64,000 bases of DNA from Paulinella micropora (taxonomy: Eukaryota; Cercozoa; Imbricatea; Euglyphida; Paulinellidae), in NCBI GenBank assembly GCA_019918135.1, contig WBZZ01006334.1, forward strand, positions 1-64,000, read 5' to 3'. Numbering within the stretch: position 1 is the first letter of the stretch; every line of letters starts with the position of its first letter. The notes beneath the pieces were generated by a model. It had not been told where the DNA came from and did not search any database. It worked only from the letters and a program-made list of their open reading frames with translations. Position numbers and translations under genes: made by a program. Below are positions 39,267-48,673 of this stretch, one piece after another.

Positions 39267-41433
39267 TATTCCCCGACGGCGCAGACCACGTCGGTCACGG
39301 TGCGCGCTCTGGGCTACGGCGGCTTCGTGGACCCGGGCTGCACGTGGCTCGTGCGGGTCGACGATGTGCTGGCGCCGTACTTTGAGTGCGCGCTGGACGG
39401 TAATATACCGAGCACGGGCATCGCGTACCCGAACGACTCCGGCAAGAATTACTCGATGCGCTTTGGCTACTACACGCGGGCGCTGGTAGACGAGACCGAG
39501 ACCACGCGCTACGTGGTCTTCGACAGTGCGTCCGCCACGCTGCAGGCGCCGGGAGTCAACGGCTCGAGCGTGCGCTTCTACATCGGCACCACGACGCTCA
39601 CGTGGGTCGGCGCCGACTCGAGCGGCAACCAGGCCACGCCGTGCGTGCTGAACGTCACGATCAACGACCAGGAGGCCCCGCGCCTCACGTGCCCGAACAT
39701 GACGGTGCAGACGCTGCCGGGCGTCAACTACTGGAACGGCACGTCTGCTGTGGTTACCGCGGTCGACAACTTCGACGCAACGGCGCAGCTGGTATTCCCG
39801 ATCCCCGAACCGCTGGTGTACACGGGCCCGAACGCGTTCCACGTGCTCACGCGCAGCCACAACGATGCCTATGGCAACACGGGCTACTGCCAGTTCGCGG
39901 TCTGGGTGCTGGACAACCAGGCGCCCGTGTTCACGAGCTGCCCCGCCACGGACCTGGCGATCGTCGTCGGCAGCGCCAGCTACGTGATCAACATCAATAA
40001 CTTCTTCAATGTGACCGACAACTCGGACCCCTCGGTGCAGCTGTACTACGACCTGGCGGTTGGCGATTCGCAGTCGGTGCTGTATGTGCGCACGCTGCCG
40101 CAGCTGGACGTGCGCCTGATCCCGTACAACCTGACGGTGCTCGTCACGGCCGTGGACGCGCACTCGGGCCTCAACAGCACGTGCTCGCTGCGCTTCGTGC
40201 TGCTGGACGGCGCCACGCCCGAGCTGTCGTGCCCGAACGCCACGGAGCCGCTGCTGCTGTCGACGCTGGCCTCGTCACATTTCGCCGATGCAAGCGGGCT
40301 CGGCACCAGCTTCGGGCCTTATGTGAACCTGTCGGCCGCGCTCGCGGCGCCGGTGCCATCAGTACAGGCGCTGTACTGCGCGCCCAGCGGCGGCGCCTGC
40401 TACCTGCCCTTCGCGCCCTGCCCGGGCTGTACCGACAACTCGTTTGCGGGCTGCGCCAACCTCGCGCTGCACCCCGTGCTCGGCGCCATTGGCGTGACTA
40501 ATGAATCGATTGTCCGGGCCTACGGCGCGGGTTACACGCAGCCGTTCAATGGCGGCTGGAGCGGCACGAGCGCCAGCAACAACGTGGTGCGGCTCGACAC
40601 GTGCGACTTCGTGCTGCTGGACGACGTGGTGCCGCTCGCGCTGTGCAACCAGCTCTCCACGGCCTGCGCTGCTACTGGCGCACTGACCTACGACGCGCGC
40701 TCGGACCCGTCCTCTACGTACTACCACTTTGGCGACAGCGCGCTGCGGATCTTGACCAGCAACTACGGCAGCGGGGAGGGCGCGTACTTCCGCGTGCCGT
40801 ACTGGCTCGACTCGGTCGGTGTCACGTACGTCACCGTCCGCGGCGCGTCGTCGGCCACCGAGACCGCGCCCGCGCGCCTGCAGGCGCTGCGCTGGCTCAC
40901 GGGCTTCGCCGGGCCCGCGCCGGGCGACCTGCGCGCTGCGCTGATCGCGGACCCCGCCAACAGCGCGTGGTCCGTGTACTTCCCCGCGGTGACAGTTGGC
41001 AGCGCCGGGGCCGCCTTCTACGCCGACCACTTCCTCGTGTACTTGGACACGCTCGCGCTGCTGCTCGACCACCCGCTGCTGCTCGGCGCCAACGTGTTCA
41101 ACTTCACTCTGGACGGCGAACGCAACACCTCGACGACCGTGACAATCCTGGACGAGGCGGGCAACGGCGTCGTGCACCATCACCGGTGTCGTCGAGGACG
41201 ACACCCCGCCCGTGTTTGCCAACTGCCCGCCGACCCTCGGCGGCACGGGCTGGGCTTCGCGCACCGTGCGCATCGCCACGCCCGGCGAGACCGACACGAC
41301 CCTGCCGGGCGGCGGCGCCTTCTACACGTTTGCGCCCCTGGGCCGCGACAACCTGCCGGGCGCGCTCACGACCAACGTCACCGTGCGCTCATCTGGCGGC
41401 GGCGCCGGCTTGTACCAAAACCTAGCCGACGAC
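39267..41433 (+). CDS. HYR-domain (hyalin repeat) membrane protein, part 1
   Basis: Host gene; its 5' end is missing (cut near 39,265). The extracellular part contains several hyalin-type HYR modules with the D..AP.L.CP signature (NDQEAPRLTCPNMTV, DNQAPVFTSCP, LDGATPELSCPNAT) and Ig-like strands, with many N-glycosylation sites (NVT, NLT, NGS). HYR proteins mediate adhesion. Coding moves from one frame to another once, near 41.16-41.19 kb (before EDDTPPVFANCPP), by a one-base difference that may be an assembly error or a real lesion. A Polinton-type element interrupts the gene at 41,433. The same frame phase resumes at the far target duplication. Confidence 0.75.
41428..41433 (+). repeat. target site duplication GACGAC (left)
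   Basis: GACGAC directly precedes the element's first base; an identical hexamer follows its last base. Six bases is the usual Polinton target duplication. Confidence 0.95.
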
Positions 41434-41587
41434 AGTAGTATAATATCCTTTTTTTAAGGTCATTTTTCGTGCCCTCAAAATGACACTTTAAAAAAGAATT
41501 CGGCTTCCTTCGCTATCTCCCGCACAATCAATACAAGAGCACCCTATCTCAGACATGTCGGAGATTTACACCCCAAAGAGCCCCCTA
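41434..41587 (+). repeat. left terminal inverted repeat
   Basis: 154 bp matching the reverse complement of 62,483-62,636 with one mismatch, located inside the palindrome at 41,546-41,565. Confidence 0.95.
41546..41565. repeat. dispersed 20-bp palindrome (left TIR copy)
   Basis: ATCTCAGACATGTCGGAGAT, one base off the consensus ATCTCCRACRYGTYGGAGAT. Confidence 0.85.
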
Positions 41588-41641
41588 TCTAGCACTGAGA
41601 GAAAATATATTGTAAAAGAAAAAATTCGTCTTTTGATATAG

Positions 41642-41872
41642 ATGGATGGAAAACAGAAGAGAGCGGAATATGTAAAGGAAAGAAGAAAGCAGAAATACAC
41701 ATGTGTATGTGGTAAGGTAATAGGTATATATGGAAAATATCAACACGAAAAATCAGACTTTCATAGAGACTACTTCGCAGAGAAAGAAGAGGTTATGATA
41801 GGAGGACATAAAGTTATTCGTATAATTCGTAGAAATGACGACATGGAAAGATATTATAAAAATCACTCGTGA
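41642..41872 (+). CDS. small zinc-finger protein (C-x-C...H...H)
   Basis: 76 residues (Polinton gene), highly basic head MDGKQKRAEYVKERRK, then YTCVCGKVIGIYGKYQHEKSDFH, a C-x-C-x(13)-H-x(5)-H arrangement like a short C2H2 finger. The same module ends the element's GIY-YIG protein (IECGCGSFYLENDKSHHFKTQKH), so the two may recognise similar nucleic acid. It is the first gene after the left terminal repeat, with AT-rich promoter-like DNA before and after. Confidence 0.55.
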   Translation: MDGKQKRAEYVKERRKQKYTCVCGKVIGIYGKYQHEKSDFHRDYFAEKEEVMIGGHKVIRIIRRNDDMERYYKNHS

Positions 41873-41897
41873 TTTGCTACAATAATGTTATAAAAAT

Positions 41898-41946
41898 AAA
41901 ATGTAAAACCATTTAAAGAAATAAATATTATTACTTATATAATATG
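41898..41946 (+). promoter_or_regulatory. 48-bp direct repeat between small genes (copy 1)
   Basis: AAATGTAAAACCATTTAAAG, AAATAAAT and TTATTACTTATA precede the ATG of the 90-residue gene. Almost the same sequence stands before the next gene. Probably a combined terminator and TATA-type promoter. Confidence 0.5.
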
Positions 41947-42216
41947 TCTTCTATAATGATACAAGCGGACAAGGAATTGAAAGAACTATACAACTTACAT
42001 TTTCCAGAAGCATTAGCAGGCGATAGAAGGATTAAGAAATACACTAGAAGAGAAACGCTTCAACGATATAGTAAAGCCTTTAAGTTTTGGAATGAACAGA
42101 GAAACAAGGCATTAGAGGCTCCAACGATGTTGAATATTCACAAATGGGAAATATGTGAAGAAGCAATAAGACAACTTAAATTAAGGGTGATGATTGTATT
42201 AAATAATAAAATGTAA
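41944..42216 (+). CDS. unknown 90-residue protein (Polinton)
   Basis: MSSIMIQADKELKELYN..., helical and basic, with a Trp-containing repeat-like pair (FKFWNEQRNKAL, HKWEICEEAIRQLKLRV). No family recognised; size and position suggest a small regulatory or DNA-binding protein. Confidence 0.5.
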   Translation: MSSIMIQADKELKELYNLHFPEALAGDRRIKKYTRRETLQRYSKAFKFWNEQRNKALEAPTMLNIHKWEICEEAIRQLKLRVMIVLNNKM

Positions 42217-42255
42217 AACCATTTAAAGAAATAAATTATATTACTTATAATATAG
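42208..42255 (+). promoter_or_regulatory. 48-bp direct repeat between small genes (copy 2)
   Basis: Second copy of the repeat at 41,898-41,946; overlaps the end of the 90-residue gene and leads into the next ATG at 42,258. Confidence 0.5.
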
Positions 42256-42257
42256 AT

Positions 42258-42452
42258 ATGGGGAGACACAAGAAATATCTCACACCTGAGGACAAGCGAA
42301 AGGCTAACTCCGAAAAGGCGCTAGCATATTACAAAAGAAATAAGGATGAAATTAATCAAAAAAGAAAGGAGCAATTAAAAGAGCGAAACAGAAAACTTAA
42401 GGAATATGAAGAAATGAAGGCAATCTCCGACGCGTCGAAGATAGGAATATAA
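42258..42452 (+). CDS. small basic helical protein (Polinton)
   Basis: 64 residues, MGRHKKYLTPEDKRKANSEK then YYKRNKDEINQKRKEQLK, a Lys/Arg/Glu-rich single helix like the linkers seen in viral GIY-YIG and HNH proteins (also in this element's GIY-YIG gene). A copy of the 20-bp palindrome encodes its C-terminus. Confidence 0.45.
   Translation: MGRHKKYLTPEDKRKANSEKALAYYKRNKDEINQKRKEQLKERNRKLKEYEEMKAISDASKIGI
42423..42442. repeat. dispersed 20-bp palindrome (in small ORF)
   Basis: ATCTCCGACGCGTCGAAGAT, one base off the consensus; lies in the last codons of the 64-residue gene. Confidence 0.7.
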
Positions 42453-42498
42453 AACAAAAAACAAAAAACGAAAAAAACAAAAATGATTTTTTTCGCCT

Positions 42499-42523
42499 AA
42501 GTTGAATTGTGCTATTTCAACTT
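42499..42523. terminator. hairpin AAGTTGAA/TTCAACTT
   Basis: Inverted repeat with a 9-base loop after the small-gene cluster and before polB. The same stem recurs at 62,171-62,198 after the integrase gene, so both ends of the plus-strand gene groups carry it. Confidence 0.5.
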
Positions 42524-42630
42524 ATGACTTATGAATTTCATGTTAAAGGTAAGACAATATAATATATATAAAAAAGTAAAACAATTTAATTTATTTCCAT
42601 TATTTTTATATTCTCACTAATATAAAAGTA

Positions 42631-45600
42631 ATGCCACCACCATTACCACCCAGACCAACGAAGGAAAATGTAGAACTAGCGAAGGTAAGGGCGAATTTGA
42701 GGAAAACAGAAACCAGAGAAAACAAAAGGGAATTTAAAGTAGTAGAGTTAAAATCTAGGCGAGACAATAGATTAAACTCTCTTACATACGAGAAGCAAGG
42801 ATTAGACATAAACTTTTATGATACTGATGCATTAGAGCGAGAGGTTCTAATTCCTATACTATTGGATGCGAAAAGAAATGGTATGACAGGAAATGCGGAT
42901 GTTCATATTACTATAACATACATAACAGACCACGAAGAATTAAATAGATATTATAAAAAGAAAACATTTAATTCTTTCCAAATAAAAAACTATGACGATT
43001 TTATTGAAATGTTGAATGAGTTTAACATAAGCAATATTGAAGCATCTGGATTAGGTTATGACCGAATTATTGAATATGCTAAGGTAGTAGTAGTTCAAGA
43101 AAACGGAGGCGGTTGTTATGAAGGAAGAAACAAATGTAAAAAAACAATATCTGATGAAAACATATTGATATCTCCCGCTAGCAAGAATAATAATTGTTTA
43201 TTCTTTCTATGTAAAGACCTTCTTAATATGCCACTTATTAACAGAAAAAGATGTAATGATATTAGAGAGAAATTCAATCTTTCTAATGATTGCCCCATAC
43301 CATTCTCTACCGCCGTAAAAATCCTTAATACTTTGATAAAAGAAGGAAAGACATACGAAATAACAAATGCATTAACAAGAGAAACTATAAGCACAAACAA
43401 CATCGGAGAAGAAGCGGACATTATGATTTACTTAGAGAATAACCACTATTTTGGATTAACTAAAAGATATAAACAAAAATGCGAACAATGTTTAAAGAAA
43501 TACATCAAAAAGCACACTTGTAATCCAAAAATCATAAATTATGTGAATAGAGAAATATTAAAGAATGGAAAGAGACATTTAATAACGAAGGAGCATAAAG
43601 AAAAATATAATAATAAAGACGAACTCCTTCATTACGACCTTGAAACTTTTAGAAATAACACACTTGCTGAAGGCTTTGATATTCACGACTGCTATATAGT
43701 CGGATATACTCAAGGGACGGAAGGATTTAAATACTTTGCTGGTAAAGATAGTATTTCTAAATTTCTTGATACACTTCTAGAGAGAGGAAAGAAGTTAGCA
43801 GTTGAATGGGCAAACAAACAACTACATAATCCAGTCAAGAAAGTAGCAGGAGTAAGAAAGAAAAGAAACAAAGATGAAGAACCGCCGATTTTATATGTGA
43901 ATGGATTTAATGGAGCGAACTTTGACCACTACTTCATTAAACAGGAATTAATAAGAGGCATTAAACCAAAATCACATATGATTAATAACGGCTCAATAAT
44001 CTCTTTACAATTTGAAAATATTAAAATGTGGGATATGTGTAAGCATACTCAGGGAACTCTAAAAGAAAACTTAGAAAATATGAAATGTAAAACTCTTAAA
44101 GGAGATTTTGACCACGACCAAGCCACAGAATGGGAAAAAATGAGCGAAGAATTAAGAAATAAGTGTCTTGAATATTTGAAGTGTGATGTTATGGGGTTAA
44201 AAGAGTTATATGACAAAATAAACACAGAGATATTTGAAAAACACTCAGTGAATTTAACTTCATACATTTCAACTTCAAGCCTTGCTTTCAATATCTGGAA
44301 GAAAATGATTGATGGTAAGCACGATGTAAGGCTTCCAACTATTGAACAAGAAAAGTCATTTAGAAAAGCGGTTATCGGAGCAAGAACATATCCAAGCAAA
44401 AAAAGATTTATTTCAAAACAATACAAGGACTACTTAGCGGGAAAAATCACATTTGACGAATTAACCGATTATTTAGTTGATGCGGATGTCGTATCTTTAT
44501 ACCCAACAGCGATGCTTAATTTATTTATGGTTGGAGAAATTAAACAGGCTATCGCACCATTTGATTATAATAATCTTCCAATCGGTATTTACAATGTTGA
44601 TTATATCTCACCAAAAGACATATTACATTCAAGAATAGGACAGAGAAATAAAATGGGCTCCTTAAAGTGGAATTTAGCGGATATGAAAGACCAATGGCTT
44701 ACAAGTGTTGATATTGAAGATATGATTAAGGAAGGCTACGATATAACAATTCATAAAGGCTACTATACAGAGGAGGCCGAACCAGTTTTCAAAGAATACA
44801 TACTGGAAATGTTTAAGGCGAAAGAAAATAGCGAAAAAGGCACACCGCAATATTTACTAGCCAAACTATTTATGAATTCGTTATACGGAAAAATGATACA
44901 GCGACCTATCCCAACAGAAGCAGAATATATTAAATCAAATGAGGAGTATTGGAAATTTTGGACGAAAAACTATATATCTGATGTGGTTGAATTCAAAGAT
45001 AAAGACGGAAACAAACTATGGCACGTATCTGGAATACCTAGAAATGAAGTAATAATTGAAGAGAGTATTACAAAGCCTTCTCATTACGGGGCTTTCATTC
45101 TAGCATATAGCAGGCGAATTATGTATAACTACATAAAAGAGGCTAATCCAAATAAAGACATAGAGGCTGATTTCTATTACACCGATACTGATAGTCTAGT
45201 GTTGCATGTTAGGTTCGCCAAACTAATCAAAAGGCTTGGTGATAAATCTCTCGGAGGAATAACGGATGACTTAGGAGATTGCTGTAAGATAATAAGAGGA
45301 ATATGGATTGCTCCTAAATTGTATATGTTAGAATTTATAACGAATGAAGCATTTCTCCCTTACCTTACTAAGAATGACTTGAAACATAAAGACAAAGGAG
45401 TTCATATAATTGAATGCTACGAAAACGATGGAGTAAAAAAGAGATACTACCACCTTAGAGGTAAGGGGTTGAATTCAAAGGGGTTAAATCCAGAAGTATA
45501 TGAAAAGATGGATTTAGGCGAAAGCATTGAAAATGTTAGAGATTTTCAAATGAAGAAAATTCATTTATCACGAAATAGCAAACAGCAAAACATTAACCAT

Positions 45601-45714
45601 TTTAGCATAGTTCATACTACAAACATAAAAAAGAAAGTTAATGATAATAAATGGCAAGGTCGGGAGTTTATCAATGATAATGATAGCATTCCGCGAGGAT
45701 ACCAAAGACATTAG
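42631..45714 (+). CDS. polB: protein-primed family B DNA polymerase
   Basis: 1027 residues; replicates the element from terminal-protein-primed ends. The exonuclease domain has HYDLETF (about 334), FNGANFDHYFI and EYLKCDVMGLKELYD. The polymerase domain has motif A DVVSLYPTAM (about 617), motif B KLFMNSLYGKM (about 748) and motif C YTDTDSLV (about 850). The spacing between A and B fits the TPR-containing protein-primed subfamily. The 330-residue N-terminal region has NNNCLFFLCKDLLNMPLINR, which resembles the OTU-like segment ahead of polymerase in other Polintons. It starts MPPPLPPRPTKENVELA after an AT-rich leader with TATATATA. The size is usual for the family. Confidence 0.95.
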   Translation: MPPPLPPRPTKENVELAKVRANLRKTETRENKREFKVVELKSRRDNRLNSLTYEKQGLDINFYDTDALEREVLIPILLDAKRNGMTGNADVHITITYITDHEELNRYYKKKTFNSFQIKNYDDFIEMLNEFNISNIEASGLGYDRIIEYAKVVVVQENGGGCYEGRNKCKKTISDENILISPASKNNNCLFFLCKDLLNMPLINRKRCNDIREKFNLSNDCPIPFSTAVKILNTLIKEGKTYEITNALTRETISTNNIGEEADIMIYLENNHYFGLTKRYKQKCEQCLKKYIKKHTCNPKIINYVNREILKNGKRHLITKEHKEKYNNKDELLHYDLETFRNNTLAEGFDIHDCYIVGYTQGTEGFKYFAGKDSISKFLDTLLERGKKLAVEWANKQLHNPVKKVAGVRKKRNKDEEPPILYVNGFNGANFDHYFIKQELIRGIKPKSHMINNGSIISLQFENIKMWDMCKHTQGTLKENLENMKCKTLKGDFDHDQATEWEKMSEELRNKCLEYLKCDVMGLKELYDKINTEIFEKHSVNLTSYISTSSLAFNIWKKMIDGKHDVRLPTIEQEKSFRKAVIGARTYPSKKRFISKQYKDYLAGKITFDELTDYLVDADVVSLYPTAMLNLFMVGEIKQAIAPFDYNNLPIGIYNVDYISPKDILHSRIGQRNKMGSLKWNLADMKDQWLTSVDIEDMIKEGYDITIHKGYYTEEAEPVFKEYILEMFKAKENSEKGTPQYLLAKLFMNSLYGKMIQRPIPTEAEYIKSNEEYWKFWTKNYISDVVEFKDKDGNKLWHVSGIPRNEVIIEESITKPSHYGAFILAYSRRIMYNYIKEANPNKDIEADFYYTDTDSLVLHVRFAKLIKRLGDKSLGGITDDLGDCCKIIRGIWIAPKLYMLEFITNEAFLPYLTKNDLKHKDKGVHIIECYENDGVKKRYYHLRGKGLNSKGLNPEVYEKMDLGESIENVRDFQMKKIHLSRNSKQQNINHFSIVHTTNIKKKVNDNKWQGREFINDNDSIPRGYQRH

Positions 45715-45788
45715 AAACGAGAGAGAGTGTAGTTGATAAATAGTTAATTAATTAATTTTTTATTTTTTATATCCTATAGTATATACTA

Positions 45789-46073
45789 ATGTCTCTCAAG
45801 TCTCTCGCGGAAAAATTTGAAAAACTTTCTATCAATAATAAAACATTTACTTTGGATGATATCAAGCAAGTCATTGATGGACATGTAAATGAATATAAAT
45901 CTGAAAGTAAAAAACTTCAAGAACAAGGATTGCTACCTATTGGAAAATATAAGGGGAAGTCCGTTGCCGATGTCGCTGTATTTGACAAGCAATACTTAAT
46001 ATGGTTGAACAAGCAACCGATGATGATAAACTATCCAGAACTCAAAAAAGAAATTGTTAAATATATTCTATAA
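45789..46073 (+). CDS. small protein with GKYKGK domain (DUF3820-like)
   Basis: 94 residues. Its C-terminal half, LPIGKYKGKSVADVAVFDKQYLIWLNKQ, follows the iGkykGk.v.dv...D..YL.wl pattern of DUF3820 and exodeoxyribonuclease X C-terminal domains. A paralogous domain ends the 152-residue gene at 46,798. It starts after AGTATATACTAATG, which resembles the TATA-rich starts of neighbouring genes. Confidence 0.55.
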   Translation: MSLKSLAEKFEKLSINNKTFTLDDIKQVIDGHVNEYKSESKKLQEQGLLPIGKYKGKSVADVAVFDKQYLIWLNKQPMMINYPELKKEIVKYIL

Positions 46074-46745
46074 TCACACTACATTCTCCTTTAAATTTAT
46101 TTCTTTTTTTATTATTCTTAATATTGCCTTTTCTCTATGAAAATTGTTAAATTGTGTATAGTGTGGCTCTTTTAGAATTTCCCTAAAGTCTTCTCTTTCT
46201 TCTATTTCTACATTACGATAATTTAGTTTATTCTCTTCTAAATATCGGTCTGTAATTTCTTTAAACTTTATTTTTTCAAAGTGATGGTCAACATGAACGT
46301 TTTTTCTATCGTGTATTTCTTTTGTTATTTCACATATATATTTCGGCTCAATGAAAATGTCTATTACCATTCTATTTAAATATTCTTCTATTTGATTTTT
46401 TATAGTATTTCTACACGCATCATTAAATTTGGTCTTGGTGTATCTCATAATTTGTTTCTCTTTATTTACCCCAATGTAATTAATACAATTATACCACGAA
46501 AATGCTTTTTCTCCTATACGAAAGTGCTTACTACCATATCCATTATTTTCAACATCAATTTCACAATTTATCAAATGTTCAAATTTCGTCTTATAATCAG
46601 GATGATTAATTATAATACCCTTAATAAAATTACTATCAATTTCATTTAACTTTTCATTGTGCTTATATTTGCTGACAATATTTCTTATATATACTATTAT
46701 TTCTTTCTTTGTTTTAAACATTACTCCGCTTAGTATATACAACAT
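46074..46745 (-). CDS. DUF3223-like protein with HNH-like tail
   Basis: 223 residues, directly abutting the previous stop on the opposite strand. FKTKKEIIVYIRNIVSKYKH, then INHPDYKTKFEHL and FSWYNCINYIG, follow the DUF3223 pattern (K.....r.i......l......HP....K......F.....C). The latter half has NVHVDHHFEKIKFKEITDRY, reminiscent of HNH/His-rich nuclease sites. In viruses such genes sit among nuclease accessories. Its ATG is near AT-rich AGTATATAGTATG. Confidence 0.45.
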   Translation of the reverse strand: MLYILSGVMFKTKKEIIVYIRNIVSKYKHNEKLNEIDSNFIKGIIINHPDYKTKFEHLINCEIDVENNGYGSKHFRIGEKAFSWYNCINYIGVNKEKQIMRYTKTKFNDACRNTIKNQIEEYLNRMVIDIFIEPKYICEITKEIHDRKNVHVDHHFEKIKFKEITDRYLEENKLNYRNVEIEEREDFREILKEPHYTQFNNFHREKAILRIIKKEINLKENVV

Positions 46746-46797
46746 ACTATATACTCTTAAATAAAATTAATAAAAAAATAATATTAATAGTATATCA

Positions 46798-47256
46798 ATG
46801 ACAGACCTAAGCACAAAGCAGGACTACTTGAATGAAATTGAAAAATGGAACCTTGACAGCGAAGTTAAGAAACCCACTATTAAATGGACTAAACCCGACA
46901 TTGTATCTTTCTATGAGCAATATAAACCAAGGGATGATAATGTGAAAGTAGTTATTCCGTTAGAGGAGACATTGACGAAAATGATGGAGGAAGAAAGCAC
47001 TCCTTTTACGACTGCTGATTTAAAAGAGACTGGTATCACCGAAATAAAGGCTAATGTAGATATCTCCAACACGTTGGAGATTGGAGAGATAGCAAAGAAA
47101 GAAGAACAACAACACGAAGCAGACATTTTTCTTCAATATGGTAAGTATAAAAAAATGAAAATTGAAGATGTCGCTAAGATTGATAAACCATACCTTGAAT
47201 ATTTAATTCAACAACCCTATTTTAATAACAAAGATGCGGTAAAAAAATACCTCTGA
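46798..47256 (+). CDS. GKYKK-domain protein (paralog of 45,789 gene)
   Basis: 152 residues: an acidic variable N-terminal half (VVIPLEETLTKMMEEESTP), then LQYGKYKKMKIEDVAKIDKPYLEYLIQQP, the same C-terminal domain as the 94-residue protein. A palindrome copy (47,062-47,081) is read through in the variable part as DISNTLEIG. It starts after AATAGTATATCAATG. Confidence 0.5.
   Translation: MTDLSTKQDYLNEIEKWNLDSEVKKPTIKWTKPDIVSFYEQYKPRDDNVKVVIPLEETLTKMMEEESTPFTTADLKETGITEIKANVDISNTLEIGEIAKKEEQQHEADIFLQYGKYKKMKIEDVAKIDKPYLEYLIQQPYFNNKDAVKKYL
47062..47081. repeat. dispersed 20-bp palindrome (in 152-residue gene)
   Basis: ATCTCCAACACGTTGGAGAT; coding in frame. Confidence 0.9.
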
Positions 47257-47260
47257 TATT

Positions 47261-47380
47261 TTAGAAATTAGACTTTCGTCTGCGACTTTCGTCTATTTCT
47301 AAAACATCGCCTCCCGTTTATTTTTTTTATTATTTACTTTTAAGCGATGTTTGCAAAACACACGGGAGCGTTAGCGGGAG
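47261..47380. terminator. stem-loop spacer between convergent genes
   Basis: AGAAATTAGAC...GTCTATTTCT and ACATCGC...GCGATGT inverted repeats between the plus-strand accessory genes and the minus-strand virion module. A likely bidirectional termination region. Confidence 0.5.
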
Positions 47381-47397
47381 TGTGGATTTGCAAATAT

Positions 47398-48621
47398 CTA
47401 GTGGTCTTCAATAAAGTTAGCGATAACATTAATATTGCTACCAGCACCTGCCGACACAGCCTTCTGTGTGAATGTCAAAACATCGTTCGGTGTTAATTGA
47501 ATATCGTATGTTCTGAGATTAATCTGTTGAGTTGAGGTGGCATTTACATAAATCTTAAAAATTGTCGTTCCGTTAGCGATAGCGGTTGCTTTTGTGTCTG
47601 TATCTACGATTGAAGTTGTGGCGTCAACATCAGCAAAACCAGCCCCTGTTAGTGTCCCATTCAATACCATTCTGACGACATTTGACTTAGTATCTTCATT
47701 CGTAATACTTACCAAGGAAGGAAAGACATTTGAATAGTTGGTGAGGCTATTATTGAATAGTGCTTTATTCCTGATACTTAAAATGGGGCTTTCAGTGGTG
47801 CTCGTTTTTTCGTCTCCTTCCGCAGTATTTGTAATACTGGTATTAATAGTATTTGAGCCCTCAACGAATAAACTGGCACTCGCCGTTTTAAGAATTTGTA
47901 TTCCAACCGCCGCATCATTTCTCATTACTGCCGTAAAAGGTAATGTTGTATTTCGCAGGCTTACACCAGTATTTGCATTCGCATACTCAATCATATGAAC
48001 TAATTGAAATTCACCAGTCTCTGGATTTTCAATTGAAAACTTAATAGCACCAAACCCGAGATACTGAAATTGAATTTGAAATACATTTCCTTTACTCCAG
48101 TCTAAGGCTGGCATAGCAGAAGTTCCATCGCAAGGGTCGTCCCAGTCTTCTTGGTCGATATAAACTGCAACACCTCCTTTAATATGCGCGATATTCATTC
48201 CTGCTTGATTTTTGTAAAAATAAAATCCATCGTTAAGGTCATTTCCTATTCCAATAAATGAATAGTAATCTTTTGTATCATCCGTTGTCCATATAGCAGT
48301 AAAGCGGGCGAGGACACCCATTCCAGTTCTATATTTTATTCTCCTTTTACTTACTAATCCAGCATCTGCCGTATCATTAGCAGTTGTTTTCAATTCAGCC
48401 ATATTATTCAAGAATGACACAGACGATTTTGTTTCTGTTTTTGTCCATATCCTAGTATTAATGGTATATGGAAAGATTTCTTGTAATACTGGTGTTAATT
48501 GTGCAGTTGTTGTTTCGCCGAAGGCTGTCTTCATATTATCAATATGTCCATCATATCCTACTTTTAGGTTAATGAACTCTCCTTTAGGATTTTGTGCTAT
48601 CAAATTTCGTTGGTGGGACAT
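47398..48621 (-). CDS. putative virion surface (lectin-like) protein
   Basis: 407 residues. No catalytic motif. Beta-rich sequence with YRTGMGVLARFTAIWTT, SFIGIGNDLNDGFYFYKNQAG and a FQIQFQYLGFGAIKFSIENPETG stretch, resembling the jelly-roll/concanavalin-like receptor or fibre proteins of large algal viruses and virophages. It sits just after the capsid gene, transcribed with it. Role inferred as a virion decoration or spike protein. Confidence 0.5.
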   Translation of the reverse strand: MSHQRNLIAQNPKGEFINLKVGYDGHIDNMKTAFGETTTAQLTPVLQEIFPYTINTRIWTKTETKSSVSFLNNMAELKTTANDTADAGLVSKRRIKYRTGMGVLARFTAIWTTDDTKDYYSFIGIGNDLNDGFYFYKNQAGMNIAHIKGGVAVYIDQEDWDDPCDGTSAMPALDWSKGNVFQIQFQYLGFGAIKFSIENPETGEFQLVHMIEYANANTGVSLRNTTLPFTAVMRNDAAVGIQILKTASASLFVEGSNTINTSITNTAEGDEKTSTTESPILSIRNKALFNNSLTNYSNVFPSLVSITNEDTKSNVVRMVLNGTLTGAGFADVDATTSIVDTDTKATAIANGTTIFKIYVNATSTQQINLRTYDIQLTPNDVLTFTQKAVSAGAGSNINVIANFIEDH

Positions 48622-48673
48622 TATATATTAATAATAAAAAAATAAATTAACTAACAAAATTAATAATCGCCTC

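Noticed and set aside
39201-41297. Long minus-strand frames (320 and 312 codons) opposite the HYR gene
   Set aside because: High GC keeps the complementary frames open; compositions are Arg/Val-rich without domains, and the plus-strand HYR pattern is clear.
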